Shown: piece by piece, positions 14,876 through 21,705 of the stretch
Layout: the number at the start of each line of letters is the position of its first letter
How positions within the stretch are numbered: the stretch's first letter is position 1
Assembly (NCBI GenBank): GCA_947475005.1
Contig: CANJLI010000023.1
Location: forward strand, 1-32,347
Reading direction: 5' to 3'
DNA from: Deltaproteobacteria bacterium
GTDB taxonomy: Bacteria > Bdellovibrionota_B > Oligoflexia > Oligoflexales > Bog-1112
Length of the DNA stretch: 32,347 nt
The notes under the pieces: generated by a model
What the model saw: only the letters and a program-made list of their open reading frames with translations
Told to the model about the DNA's origin: nothing
Databases searched by the model: none
Translations under genes and position numbers: made by a program

Positions 14876-15550
14876 TCAATTGCTATTTTTATCCGCACTT
14901 TCTTGTTTCACTTCAGTCTTCACTTCAGTCTTCACTTCAGTCTTCACTTCAGTCTTCACTTCAGCTGAAGCTGGTTCTGTTATTTTAGCCACCTCTTCCT
15001 CTGGGTACGAGTCAAACTGAATCGTAAGAGATTTGTCTTTTTCCGATTTCTTCTCCTCACGAGATCCAAGCCAAATCGTTCGATCTGAAAAGTTTTTTTC
15101 GCCATCAGAGTCCAACGTAAATTCTCGAATCACCACATGATCGGATTCTATTTCCTTAACTTTACCCCCTTTTATGCCGACTGAATCCCCAACGGCAACT
15201 ACGACCCCTTCTGATTTCTCTGTCATAAGCAAGGATTTCTTGGATCCATTCTCCAATTGCCAAATCCCCACCAGCCGAATTTGGTCTAAGGTGTATCGCT
15301 GTAAGATGCTGGTAATTAAAACAGATACACTGGGTAGATGAGCTGGACGCATATTTGGAATGAACGGGTCTGGCTTTCCAAAAGAAGCGTAGGAATAGTC
15401 AAAGGCTTCCTCCAGTACCGTATCCATCTTAATGCTAGCGGTTACATCCTCTAGCTGTTGCACAGAGTTTGTAACTGAATTTTTGTGATCTGCCAAAATC
15501 AGGGAGGTTAAACTAAAAATTAAAATACATACGGTGAGATGTACCTTCAA
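14876..15550 (-). CDS. pilP: Type IV pilus inner-membrane lipoprotein-like PilP with KTEV repeats
   Basis: PilP links the PilN/PilO inner-membrane complex to the PilQ secretin. The 224-residue protein has an N-terminal signal segment ('HLTVCILIFSLTSLILA'), the family motif 'YSYASFGKPDPFIPN' (about 53-67) and the C-terminal beta-domain with 'LVGIWQLENGSKKSLLMTEK' and 'VVAVGDSVGIKGGKVKEI'. It has no clear lipobox cysteine. The C-terminus carries tandem KTEV units encoded by a 12-bp minisatellite, so its length can change without a frameshift. Translation probably starts at TTG (15548-15550), overlapping the pilO stop by four bases, with AAGGGG upstream. The order N-O-P-Q and the motif make the assignment firm. 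Confidence 0.9.
   Translation of the reverse strand: MKVHLTVCILIFSLTSLILADHKNSVTNSVQQLEDVTASIKMDTVLEEAFDYSYASFGKPDPFIPNMRPAHLPSVSVLITSILQRYTLDQIRLVGIWQLENGSKKSLLMTEKSEGVVVAVGDSVGIKGGKVKEIESDHVVIREFTLDSDGEKNFSDRTIWLGSREEKKSEKDKSLTIQFDSYPEEEVAKITEPASAEVKTEVKTEVKTEVKTEVKQESADKNSN
14907..14964. repeat. 12-bp minisatellite in the pilP C-terminus
   Basis: Four exact copies of TTCACTTCAGTC (plus strand, 14907-14954) are followed by a partial fifth copy (14955-14964). On the coding strand each unit encodes Lys-Thr-Glu-Val. Because the unit is 12 bases, copy-number change keeps the frame. Confidence 0.93.
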
Positions 15551-16236
15551 TTTGTCCCCTTTTTCTTTATGGGGGCCTTTGTCTTAGCCTCTTGTTTTTG
15601 AATGACTGCAATTTCCATATTCGATAGGCTTCGATACAAAACCATATCCATGGTTGCAGAGATTTTTGTGCTGTCATTTTTTATATTTGAACTGTCTGGA
15701 TTGGGGCTTTCAACCAAAATATCCACGAGAGAGAGTTTAAAATTCGTTACATGCACTGTGATGGGCCAATGAACGATTTTATCGATAAATGCTACAATTT
15801 TTGCATAGGATCCCAATACATGGATTTGGATGGGTAAGCTGGCATATCGATATTGAGTGGTCGAGGGGACTGGGGTTCCAGGTACAAATTCTTCCATTTT
15901 TACATCGACATCTTGAGCTGTGATGGCTGTTTTTTGTAAGATTTGATCGATAGGGAAGTGATCAGGGATAATTTTCTTGGTTTTTTCCAATTCATCTACG
16001 AGGCGATAGAGTCTTTTTTCAAGCTCCGGCAATTCTTTTTCTTTTTGAATGGATTTTGTTAGTTTTTGTTGCATGGTCATTTTTTCTTGATTCGCCTGAA
16101 CAAGGCGCCCTTCCAATTGGGCGCTTTGATCTACGATAAAATAGGCAACCAGGGAAAAGGAAATGCCCGCTACAATAAAAATTCTCTTTTTCAACCCCAA
16201 TTTTCGATATCGAATGAGTAGTTCAGCCGCTTCCAC
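15547..16236 (-). CDS. pilO: Type IV pilus alignment protein PilO
   Basis: This 229-residue inner-membrane protein has the PilO plan: a short cytoplasmic start, one membrane helix ('IFIVAGISFSLVAYFIV', about 19-35), a coiled coil ('LTKSIQKEKELPELEKRLYRLVDELEK' region, about 55-85) and a ferredoxin-like periplasmic domain. PilO pairs with PilN and, through PilP, connects the cytoplasmic PilM ring to the secretin. It begins with GTG at 16234-16236, overlapping the pilN stop by one base with an AAGGGG ribosome site, and ends overlapping pilP by four bases, so translation of the three is coupled. The C-terminus ends in a Lys-rich tail ('KTKAPIKKKG'). Confidence 0.92.
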   Translation of the reverse strand: MEAAELLIRYRKLGLKKRIFIVAGISFSLVAYFIVDQSAQLEGRLVQANQEKMTMQQKLTKSIQKEKELPELEKRLYRLVDELEKTKKIIPDHFPIDQILQKTAITAQDVDVKMEEFVPGTPVPSTTQYRYASLPIQIHVLGSYAKIVAFIDKIVHWPITVHVTNFKLSLVDILVESPNPDSSNIKNDSTKISATMDMVLYRSLSNMEIAVIQKQEAKTKAPIKKKGTN

Positions 16237-16979
16237 TAGTTGACCCCTTTCGTGTCGACTTGCGAACGTTCATAGCGAAGGAGCATCGAAAATATCGGCC
16301 GCCCTTTGATATCTGGAAATATTTTTTGTGTAATTTTTGAACCAGAGTCAGACTTTCCAAATGGACGATCTGCCACCATCGAAGAAGAGGCGTCAAATCG
16401 AGCGGAAGGATTTACAGTCTTTGCGGGGTCCGTTTTGGTCCCGTCTATGGATACTTTTTCGAGGATCACATCTGTAAAATGAACCAAAGATCGGATATTT
16501 TCCGAAGAGGGTTCTATATGCTTCGTTTCTGCGAGTAGCGTCATAAAGTCTGCAATCAGTACATTGTCAAATGCTCCACCTGTAATCAGGATCATTTTTT
16601 TCTCGTGATTTTCTTGAATGCTATCCAGCCAAACGCCATCTGGCTTTAATGTCTGTAAATATTCGAGCAAAATAACAGGTTCGTATTTTGTTATTTTGGA
16701 AGTGGTGATGCTACGGATAGATTGAAGGTTTTTATCTTCTCGGTCGATCAGTCGATGGATTTCATCAAAGCGATCACTCGAGATTTTAAGAGTATTATTT
16801 TGCAGTTCCAGTTTATGTTGTTCTGTATTTATGCGTGAAATTTTAGTTTCAACAAATAAAATATACAGTTGAGACAAACCGAATAATAGCAGGCAGCTGC
16901 AGACAAAAGAGAGGAGGTCGAAGCCATACCAATGTCGATTTTCCAATTCTTCTGTAGGGGCTAGATTGATTGCAATCAT
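16236..16979 (-). CDS. pilN: Type IV pilus assembly protein PilN
   Basis: The 247-residue protein starts with 'MIAINLAPTEE', a form of the conserved INLLP motif by which PilN docks into a groove of the cytoplasmic actin-like PilM. A membrane helix follows ('LLSFVCSCLLLFGLSQLYILFV', about residues 23-44), then a coiled coil and a periplasmic domain ('LQTLKPDGVWLDSIQE'). It forms the inner-membrane alignment complex with PilO. About 50 extra residues near the C-terminus ('TKTDPAKTVNPSARFDASSS') look disordered and are not typical. The ATG lies 12 bases after the pilM stop; the ribosome site is weak (TAGG), which fits coupling to pilM. Confidence 0.92.
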   Translation of the reverse strand: MIAINLAPTEELENRHWYGFDLLSFVCSCLLLFGLSQLYILFVETKISRINTEQHKLELQNNTLKISSDRFDEIHRLIDREDKNLQSIRSITTSKITKYEPVILLEYLQTLKPDGVWLDSIQENHEKKMILITGGAFDNVLIADFMTLLAETKHIEPSSENIRSLVHFTDVILEKVSIDGTKTDPAKTVNPSARFDASSSMVADRPFGKSDSGSKITQKIFPDIKGRPIFSMLLRYERSQVDTKGVN

Positions 16980-16991
16980 GTCAAAACCTAT

Positions 16992-18056
16992 CTATCCAAG
17001 TTGATACATGCAAGGGCGGATGGCAAGGCCGGCTGCAATTGAAAACCGAACCCCATTTTTGCCTTCTTGTGAGGCAATATCGTCATTGGGTAAAGAAAAT
17101 AAGGAGAAAGGGTCTAGCCAGCTTACTGGTGCAGAAAAAAAATCTGCCATCCAACTGGCAAATCCATTTACAAGACCACCACCGCCGGAAAGATAGATGC
17201 GAGAAATCGATTTGTTTTTTTCTTGATTTGCATTTTCAAAGTAAAATTCGAGTGTCATTTTCATTTCATGGAAAAGTTGTCGGCAAACAGATTGAATGGA
17301 ATTTTCTATCCAGGCTTTTTGTTCTTCACTCGAAAATGTAGTTTGTTTTTTCAGAAGTTCAGCTTCGAAAATAGATAATCCACCCATCTCTGCTAATTTT
17401 GAAGTAATCAAATCTCCGGCAATGGGAATATCGCGACTGTACAGGTAGTGGCCATCTTGTAGAATCACAAGCTGCGTAGAAGAAGCGCCGCAATGCACAG
17501 ATAAGCAATATCCTTGCATAGGCAGCTGCATATATGACAATAGATTTGGAATGCTGAAACTGCTGCAATCTACAATCCCAATTTTTAGTCCAATCGATCG
17601 AATTAAACTAACATGTTGCTCTACAATACTTTTTTTAGCCCCGACCAGAACCACGGGGATTTGATTGTCTCGATGCAATTCATGTTGTACAAAATAATCA
17701 AAATACAGATCATCTAAATCATGTTGAAAATACTGTTCTGCATCGAATAGAATTGTATCTGCCAAATTTTCAATCTGTTGTTCCGGGAATAAAACCCGTT
17801 TCATAATCAAAGAATTTCCACCCAATGCGAGAACGGCTCGGTGGAAATGTTTACGAAGAGAAAGGGTTTGAATGTAAGGTCTTAGAATGTCCTGAATTGA
17901 ATCAATGTCTTGAATGGTTCCATTTTTGATCGCATGTTCGGGAGTGGGGATTTGATGAAGAATTTCAATGTGATTGGGGTTTTGAATGGATTTTTTTACC
18001 AGCTTGATACTGCTGGCTCCCATATCAAATACCATCGATGGAAGCGGAATCTGCAT
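16992..18056 (-). CDS. pilM: Type IV pilus actin-like ATPase PilM
   Basis: This 354-residue cytoplasmic protein of the FtsA/actin superfamily shows the phosphate loops 'VFDMGASSIKLVKK' (about 9-22) and 'SVHCGASSTQLVIL', and the adenosine motif 'YLSGGGGLVNGFASWM' near the C-terminus. PilM binds the PilN N-terminal peptide and connects the pilus motors to the envelope complex. The ATG at 18054-18056 has GAAGGA upstream. It heads the pil cluster; the zinc-ribbon gene 90 bases upstream on the same strand may be co-transcribed. No pilus motor (pilB, pilT) or pilin gene is in the window, so those must lie elsewhere. Confidence 0.94.
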   Translation of the reverse strand: MQIPLPSMVFDMGASSIKLVKKSIQNPNHIEILHQIPTPEHAIKNGTIQDIDSIQDILRPYIQTLSLRKHFHRAVLALGGNSLIMKRVLFPEQQIENLADTILFDAEQYFQHDLDDLYFDYFVQHELHRDNQIPVVLVGAKKSIVEQHVSLIRSIGLKIGIVDCSSFSIPNLLSYMQLPMQGYCLSVHCGASSTQLVILQDGHYLYSRDIPIAGDLITSKLAEMGGLSIFEAELLKKQTTFSSEEQKAWIENSIQSVCRQLFHEMKMTLEFYFENANQEKNKSISRIYLSGGGGLVNGFASWMADFFSAPVSWLDPFSLFSLPNDDIASQEGKNGVRFSIAAGLAIRPCMYQLG

Positions 18057-18146
18057 GACATATCCTTCCCTAGAGGCAACAGATCGCCTGTTCCTATTTT
18101 CTCTTTTTTAGGGGGGATATAACAAGCCGTGGCCGCTAGGTAATTT

Positions 18147-18422
18147 TTACCGAAATAGGTCTTCTAATTTGGACAGAAGATTGTCAGCTTGGGTGCTCTT
18201 TTCTCGGGTAGTTGGGGAGAAGTACTCACAAAAATTGGATTTGTCCTTCTCTCGTACCCATTCGGCTTGGGGTTCTCGGCAGGCATGAAAATGCGATTCT
18301 TCATAAAAAATACAATTGAAACAAACTTTTATATCTCTTCCACAAGCGGCACATTCGGTGCTTCGTGCAATCGTAGAAAAGGTAGAAGCTTGTGCACAGT
18401 GGTGACAGGTAACTTGTAACAA
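18147..18422 (-). CDS. Small zinc-ribbon protein
   Basis: This 91-residue protein has two CxxC pairs ('CHHC' near residue 6 and 'CAAC' near 25, forming one ribbon) and then a conserved-looking block 'VCFNCIFYEESHFHACREPQ' with 'NFCEYFSP' after it, giving a second set of Cys ligands. I associate such 'NC-FY...CREPQAE...NFCEYF' proteins with deltaproteobacterial genomes; their role is not known to me. The C-terminal part is charged and helical. Translation probably starts at TTG (18420-18422), with GAGG six bases upstream. It lies upstream of pilM on the same strand and is divergent from the cystathionine beta-synthase gene. Confidence 0.75.
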   Translation of the reverse strand: MLQVTCHHCAQASTFSTIARSTECAACGRDIKVCFNCIFYEESHFHACREPQAEWVREKDKSNFCEYFSPTTREKSTQADNLLSKLEDLFR

Positions 18423-18465
18423 AACAACCTCGATGGCTTCTAATACGCTGCGAGTATAGGGGAAG

Positions 18466-18494
18466 TTGAGCTTTATTTTTTAGTTTGCTACAAT
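18466..18494 (+). promoter_or_regulatory. Sigma-70-like promoter of the cbs-type gene
   Basis: TTGAGC (18466-18471), a 17-base AT-rich spacer and TACAAT (18489-18494). This is the best-formed promoter in the window and faces the gene starting at 18541. Confidence 0.65.
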
Positions 18495-18540
18495 GATATC
18501 TTGTAGTTAGCTGCCCTTGTTCCTTCTGCAGGAGATCTCT

Positions 18541-19491
18541 ATGCGCCACAATAGCATTTTGCACACAATTGGCAAGACCCCTCTGATTCAGCTTCAACGG
18601 GTGACGGCCTCCCTTCCTTGCACCGTATATGCAAAATGTGAGTTTATGAATCCAGGCGGCTCTGTGAAGGACCGCATTGCCCTGCATATGGTGGAGTGTG
18701 CAGAAAAAGAGGGTCGCATTCGACCGGGGGACACCCTTATTGAGGCGACATCGGGCAACACCGGCATTGGTATGGCCCTGGTGGGAGCGGTGAAAGGCTA
18801 TAACGTGATCATCACCATGCCAGAAAAAATGAGCCAAGAAAAGCAAGTGGTGCTGGAGGCCTTGGGGGCAAAGATCATTCGTACCCCTACAGAGGCAGCT
18901 TCGGATTCACCGGAAAGTCACCTTAGTGTTGCCAGACGGTTGCAAAAAGAATTACCAAATGCTCACATTTTGGATCAGTACAACAATCCAGCCAATCCAG
19001 ATGTTCATGCTACTTGTACAGCAGAAGAAATACTGCAAGATTTAGATGGGCAGGTTCACATGGTGGTGGTGGGTGCTGGTACGGGGGGTACCTTGAGTGG
19101 CATTGCTCAACGGATCAAAAAAGCGGTACCGGCATGCAAAATTATCGGTGTCGATCCGATAGGCTCTATTCTTGCGGGTGAAGGACCTATCTCACCTTAT
19201 CAAGTGGAAGGGATCGGATATGATTTTATACCCAAGGTCTTGGATCGCAGTTTGGTGGATCAGTGGGTAAAAACATCGGATGTTGATTCTTTCCATCTGG
19301 CTCGACGTCTCATCCGTGAGGAGGGGCTTCTCTGTGGGGGGTCTTCCGGATCGGCCATGTCGGGAGTGATGCAGGCAGGGATACAACTGGAGAAAGGTCA
19401 AAATTGTGTGGTGATTTTGGCTGATGGGGTTCGCAATTATATGTCTAAATTTATTAGTGACAAATGGATGAGGGAGAATCAGTTTATTTGA
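18541..19491 (+). CDS. Cystathionine beta-synthase core enzyme (PLP fold type II)
   Basis: The 316-residue protein is a PLP enzyme of the cysteine synthase/CBS family. The PLP lysine is K43 in 'NPGGSVKDRIA', the substrate loop is 'EATSGNTGIGMAL' and the phosphate loop 'GAGTGGTLSG'. Several stretches, such as 'MPEKMSQEKQVVLEALGA', 'VEGIGYDFIPKVLDRSLVD' and 'REEGLLCGGSSGSAMS', are those of cystathionine beta-synthase rather than O-acetylserine sulfhydrylase. It would condense serine (or an activated serine) with homocysteine; CysK/CysM activity cannot be excluded. It lacks both the heme-binding N-terminus and the C-terminal CBS (Bateman) domains of longer enzymes. The ATG at 18541 has AGGAG upstream. 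The stop codon abuts the composite repeat. Confidence 0.88.
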   Translation: MRHNSILHTIGKTPLIQLQRVTASLPCTVYAKCEFMNPGGSVKDRIALHMVECAEKEGRIRPGDTLIEATSGNTGIGMALVGAVKGYNVIITMPEKMSQEKQVVLEALGAKIIRTPTEAASDSPESHLSVARRLQKELPNAHILDQYNNPANPDVHATCTAEEILQDLDGQVHMVVVGAGTGGTLSGIAQRIKKAVPACKIIGVDPIGSILAGEGPISPYQVEGIGYDFIPKVLDRSLVDQWVKTSDVDSFHLARRLIREEGLLCGGSSGSAMSGVMQAGIQLEKGQNCVVILADGVRNYMSKFISDKWMRENQFI

Positions 19492-20098
19492 TTTTTTTCT
19501 TTTTTTCTTGGGGCACCAGCTGCGCAGTTGCCCCAAACCCCTCCTTGCCACGCAAGGGGAGAACGGGGATCTCTTTCCAAGATGACACGTCAAGGCCGGC
19601 GCTCGCTCGGGGCCTCCCACCCTCTCTCAATCGCAGAGCTAACCCTCGTCAGAGAACCCAGAACGTCCGCTGCGCTTTCGACCCGGGTAGGTCCTCCCAA
19701 GCGGCTGCCCTTGGCGCGTCATCTTGGAAAGAGATCTCCGTTCTCCCGTAGCTACAAAGATCTAGAGTAGCAGCGAGAGAGCGCTGGGATTCCTTTCGGG
19801 TAACATTTGAGGGGCCAAGGGCAGCCGCTTGGGAGGACCTACCCGGGTCACAAATCGCAGCCTGGGTTTTGATTCCATGACGGAAGTCCTGTCTGCGATT
19901 TTGAGAGGGTGGGAGGCCCCGAGCGAGCGCCGGCCTTGGCATCTAACATGTTAACTGAAAGGAATCCTACCACTCTACCTTTGCGAAGCAAGGAAGGTCT
20001 GGAAAACTGCGCAGCTGGTTTCCAGAAAAAAGAAAAAAGAAAAAAGAAAAAAGAAAAAAGAAAAAAGAAAAAAGAAAAACACAACTACCTGGGTAGTT
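19492..20098. repeat. Composite inverted repeat element B (~607 bp)
   Basis: Two copies of the dispersed repeat lie head to head. The left arm carries two (T7C) units (19492-19507) and the hairpin TTGGGGCA/TGCCCCAA. The right arm carries hairpin TCTGGAAA/TTTCCAGA, seven A6G heptamers (20026-20074) and the palindrome AACTACC-TG-GGTAGTT (20083-20098). Inner blocks also match in inverted orientation: about 19587-19639 with 19890-19942, and about 19673-19725 with 19812-19855. It fills exactly the gap between two convergent stop codons. Frames inside are chance frames, and no transposase is present. Confidence 0.85.
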
Positions 20099-21593
20099 AC
20101 AACAAATCTGGGCGGTAGATCCCCAACCTTTTATCAAGAGCATCTGCTTTTTCAAAAACTGTATCTGCCCCTCTTTTTTTAATTAGGTGCTGCAAGGTAG
20201 TATAGGCATAGTGAATACGTTGTTTGACAACACCTATGTCCCGTGAAGTTACGTATCCTTTTAACTCTTGTTCCACAATCGTTGGATTGCTGTCACAAAA
20301 TGAAAGGGCTTCAAATACTCGCCGGCTGGGGATCATGTGCTCAAAGGCAAAAGAAGTTGGAGCATATTTTGTTTTATAAAAAAAGCTAAATGCATGATCG
20401 ATAAGGACTACTTGCCCATCATCTTGAATTAAGTAATTGTCGATATTGCGATCGGCATTGCTGATAATCCAATCAAACAGCCGAATATTACCATCCTCCA
20501 GGGCACGCCCTCGGTGTTTAACCCAGCGGGAACTTGATTTTGGATTTTTAGCCTGATTCATAAACCTGGCTTGAGTAGCTGGCTCTACAAAATATTGCAA
20601 AGAACCAACCCCATTTTCCAGCTTTACTTTTTTTGTAAGCGGTACATAGTTTAAGTTTAAAAGTCGATCCACTCGATAGGCAGCAATTTCATGTTCAAAT
20701 TTTGAAACTTTGCTGGACCACCATTCGACAAATCCTTGATAGGGATCACTTGATTTTGGCGGGGTTTTGTATACACCTTTAATTTCAAAAGGATACTGAA
20801 CCAGTTTTGTAATTGTGGTTCCACCTCCCAATGATCCGATTTTTTCCACCTTGTCATCTCTCGTTGCAATTTGATTGAGCCAAGTCTCAACCCCCTCCGC
20901 CTCCTTCATGAAGCCTAAATTTCGAAGTCTCCATATTGCTTTCATATAGAATCCATCGATTAAAAATTGAACGGTTGTAAGATCATTTGAATGGAATCTT
21001 TGGATGAGTTTGAATTGATCCTCATTGATTTCAGGTGTATGTATTTCATGAAATCCCCTTTCTTTCCATTCGACTTGGATCCAGTTTTTCATAGAGGACG
21101 GCTGAATTTTCTTTTTTAGATCCTCTATAGCCAATAGGAAATCATCCCTTTCAATTTCAAATAAATTGCCTTCAACGATGCCTTTCATTTTTTTAGAAAC
21201 AAGAACCAATCCTGGGAAGATGCCTGCTTGATTCAAATAGGCAGTTTGATAAGCAGAAAAAAGGTCCACTATGATGGGTTCTCGGCACACACGTTGAATC
21301 AATCGATTGAAATCCAAACTGCTTTTTAATCCTGGATGTAAATTTCCATCAACAAATAATCCCTCAACCATCTTTTTTCTGTATTCTGTTTTGAATGCAG
21401 AAAATTTTTCTCGCAAAGAATTGACAATTGGCTTGAATGTATCAACTAATTTTTGGGCAGAAGCCGTCTTTTCTTTTGGATTAAATTTGGATTCAATCCG
21501 ATTTAGATGGGCATAAACTTCTTCCACAGACGCTGCATATCCAATCTGCGTAGTACCGATATATAAAGAAAGCCATACTATCAATCGGTACAT
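20097..21593 (-). CDS. Exported PI3/PI4-kinase-like (protein or lipid kinase fold) protein
   Basis: This 498-residue protein has a signal peptide ('YRLIVWLSLYIGTTQIGYA', cleavage near residue 21), a helical N-terminal domain of about 240 residues and a kinase-like C-terminal domain. The latter shows a glycine loop 'GSLGGGTT' (253-260), a candidate ATP lysine K276 in 'KGVYKTPP', an αC-like glutamate in 'FEHEIAAY' (299-306), the catalytic-loop-like 'ISNADRNIDNYLI' (377-389) and a DFG-like 'LIDHAFSF' (397-404). This D-R-x-x-D-N ... I-D pattern is that of type II PI4-kinases and relatives. Export makes a periplasmic, surface or host target possible. The ATG at 21591-21593 has GGAGG upstream. The TAA stop lies inside the terminal palindrome of the repeat. 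Confidence 0.65.
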   Translation of the reverse strand: MYRLIVWLSLYIGTTQIGYAASVEEVYAHLNRIESKFNPKEKTASAQKLVDTFKPIVNSLREKFSAFKTEYRKKMVEGLFVDGNLHPGLKSSLDFNRLIQRVCREPIIVDLFSAYQTAYLNQAGIFPGLVLVSKKMKGIVEGNLFEIERDDFLLAIEDLKKKIQPSSMKNWIQVEWKERGFHEIHTPEINEDQFKLIQRFHSNDLTTVQFLIDGFYMKAIWRLRNLGFMKEAEGVETWLNQIATRDDKVEKIGSLGGGTTITKLVQYPFEIKGVYKTPPKSSDPYQGFVEWWSSKVSKFEHEIAAYRVDRLLNLNYVPLTKKVKLENGVGSLQYFVEPATQARFMNQAKNPKSSSRWVKHRGRALEDGNIRLFDWIISNADRNIDNYLIQDDGQVVLIDHAFSFFYKTKYAPTSFAFEHMIPSRRVFEALSFCDSNPTIVEQELKGYVTSRDIGVVKQRIHYAYTTLQHLIKKRGADTVFEKADALDKRLGIYRPDLL

Positions 21594-21682
21594 ACCCACC
21601 TCCATCTATATTCATCTACGCAAATTAATCCGAATATAGAAGGAGACCTACATCAGTTTCAATCAGATTTACCTGTTAAGTG

Positions 21683-21705
21683 AAAATAAAATGCAGTTTA
21701 TGCAT
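21683..21705 (-). terminator. Weak hairpin terminator candidate after dnaE
   Basis: On the minus strand ATGCA-TAAAC-TGCAT (21691-21705) is followed by TTTATTTT. The 5-bp stem is AT-rich and overlaps the dnaE stop codon, so it is at best weak. Confidence 0.3.

Noticed and set aside
18301-18846. Long minus-strand frame across the zinc-ribbon and cbs-type genes
   Set aside because: It is a shadow of two well-supported genes on known frames and has no family features.
19492-19525. Rho-independent terminator for the cbs-type gene
   Set aside because: The T-run precedes the GGGGCA/TGCCCC hairpin on the plus strand, and on the minus strand the hairpin is followed by A's, so neither orientation has the required hairpin-then-U order.
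19464-20155. Several open frames on both strands inside composite repeat B
   Set aside because: They are low-complexity or mirror-image translations of inverted repeats; no transposase motif is present.
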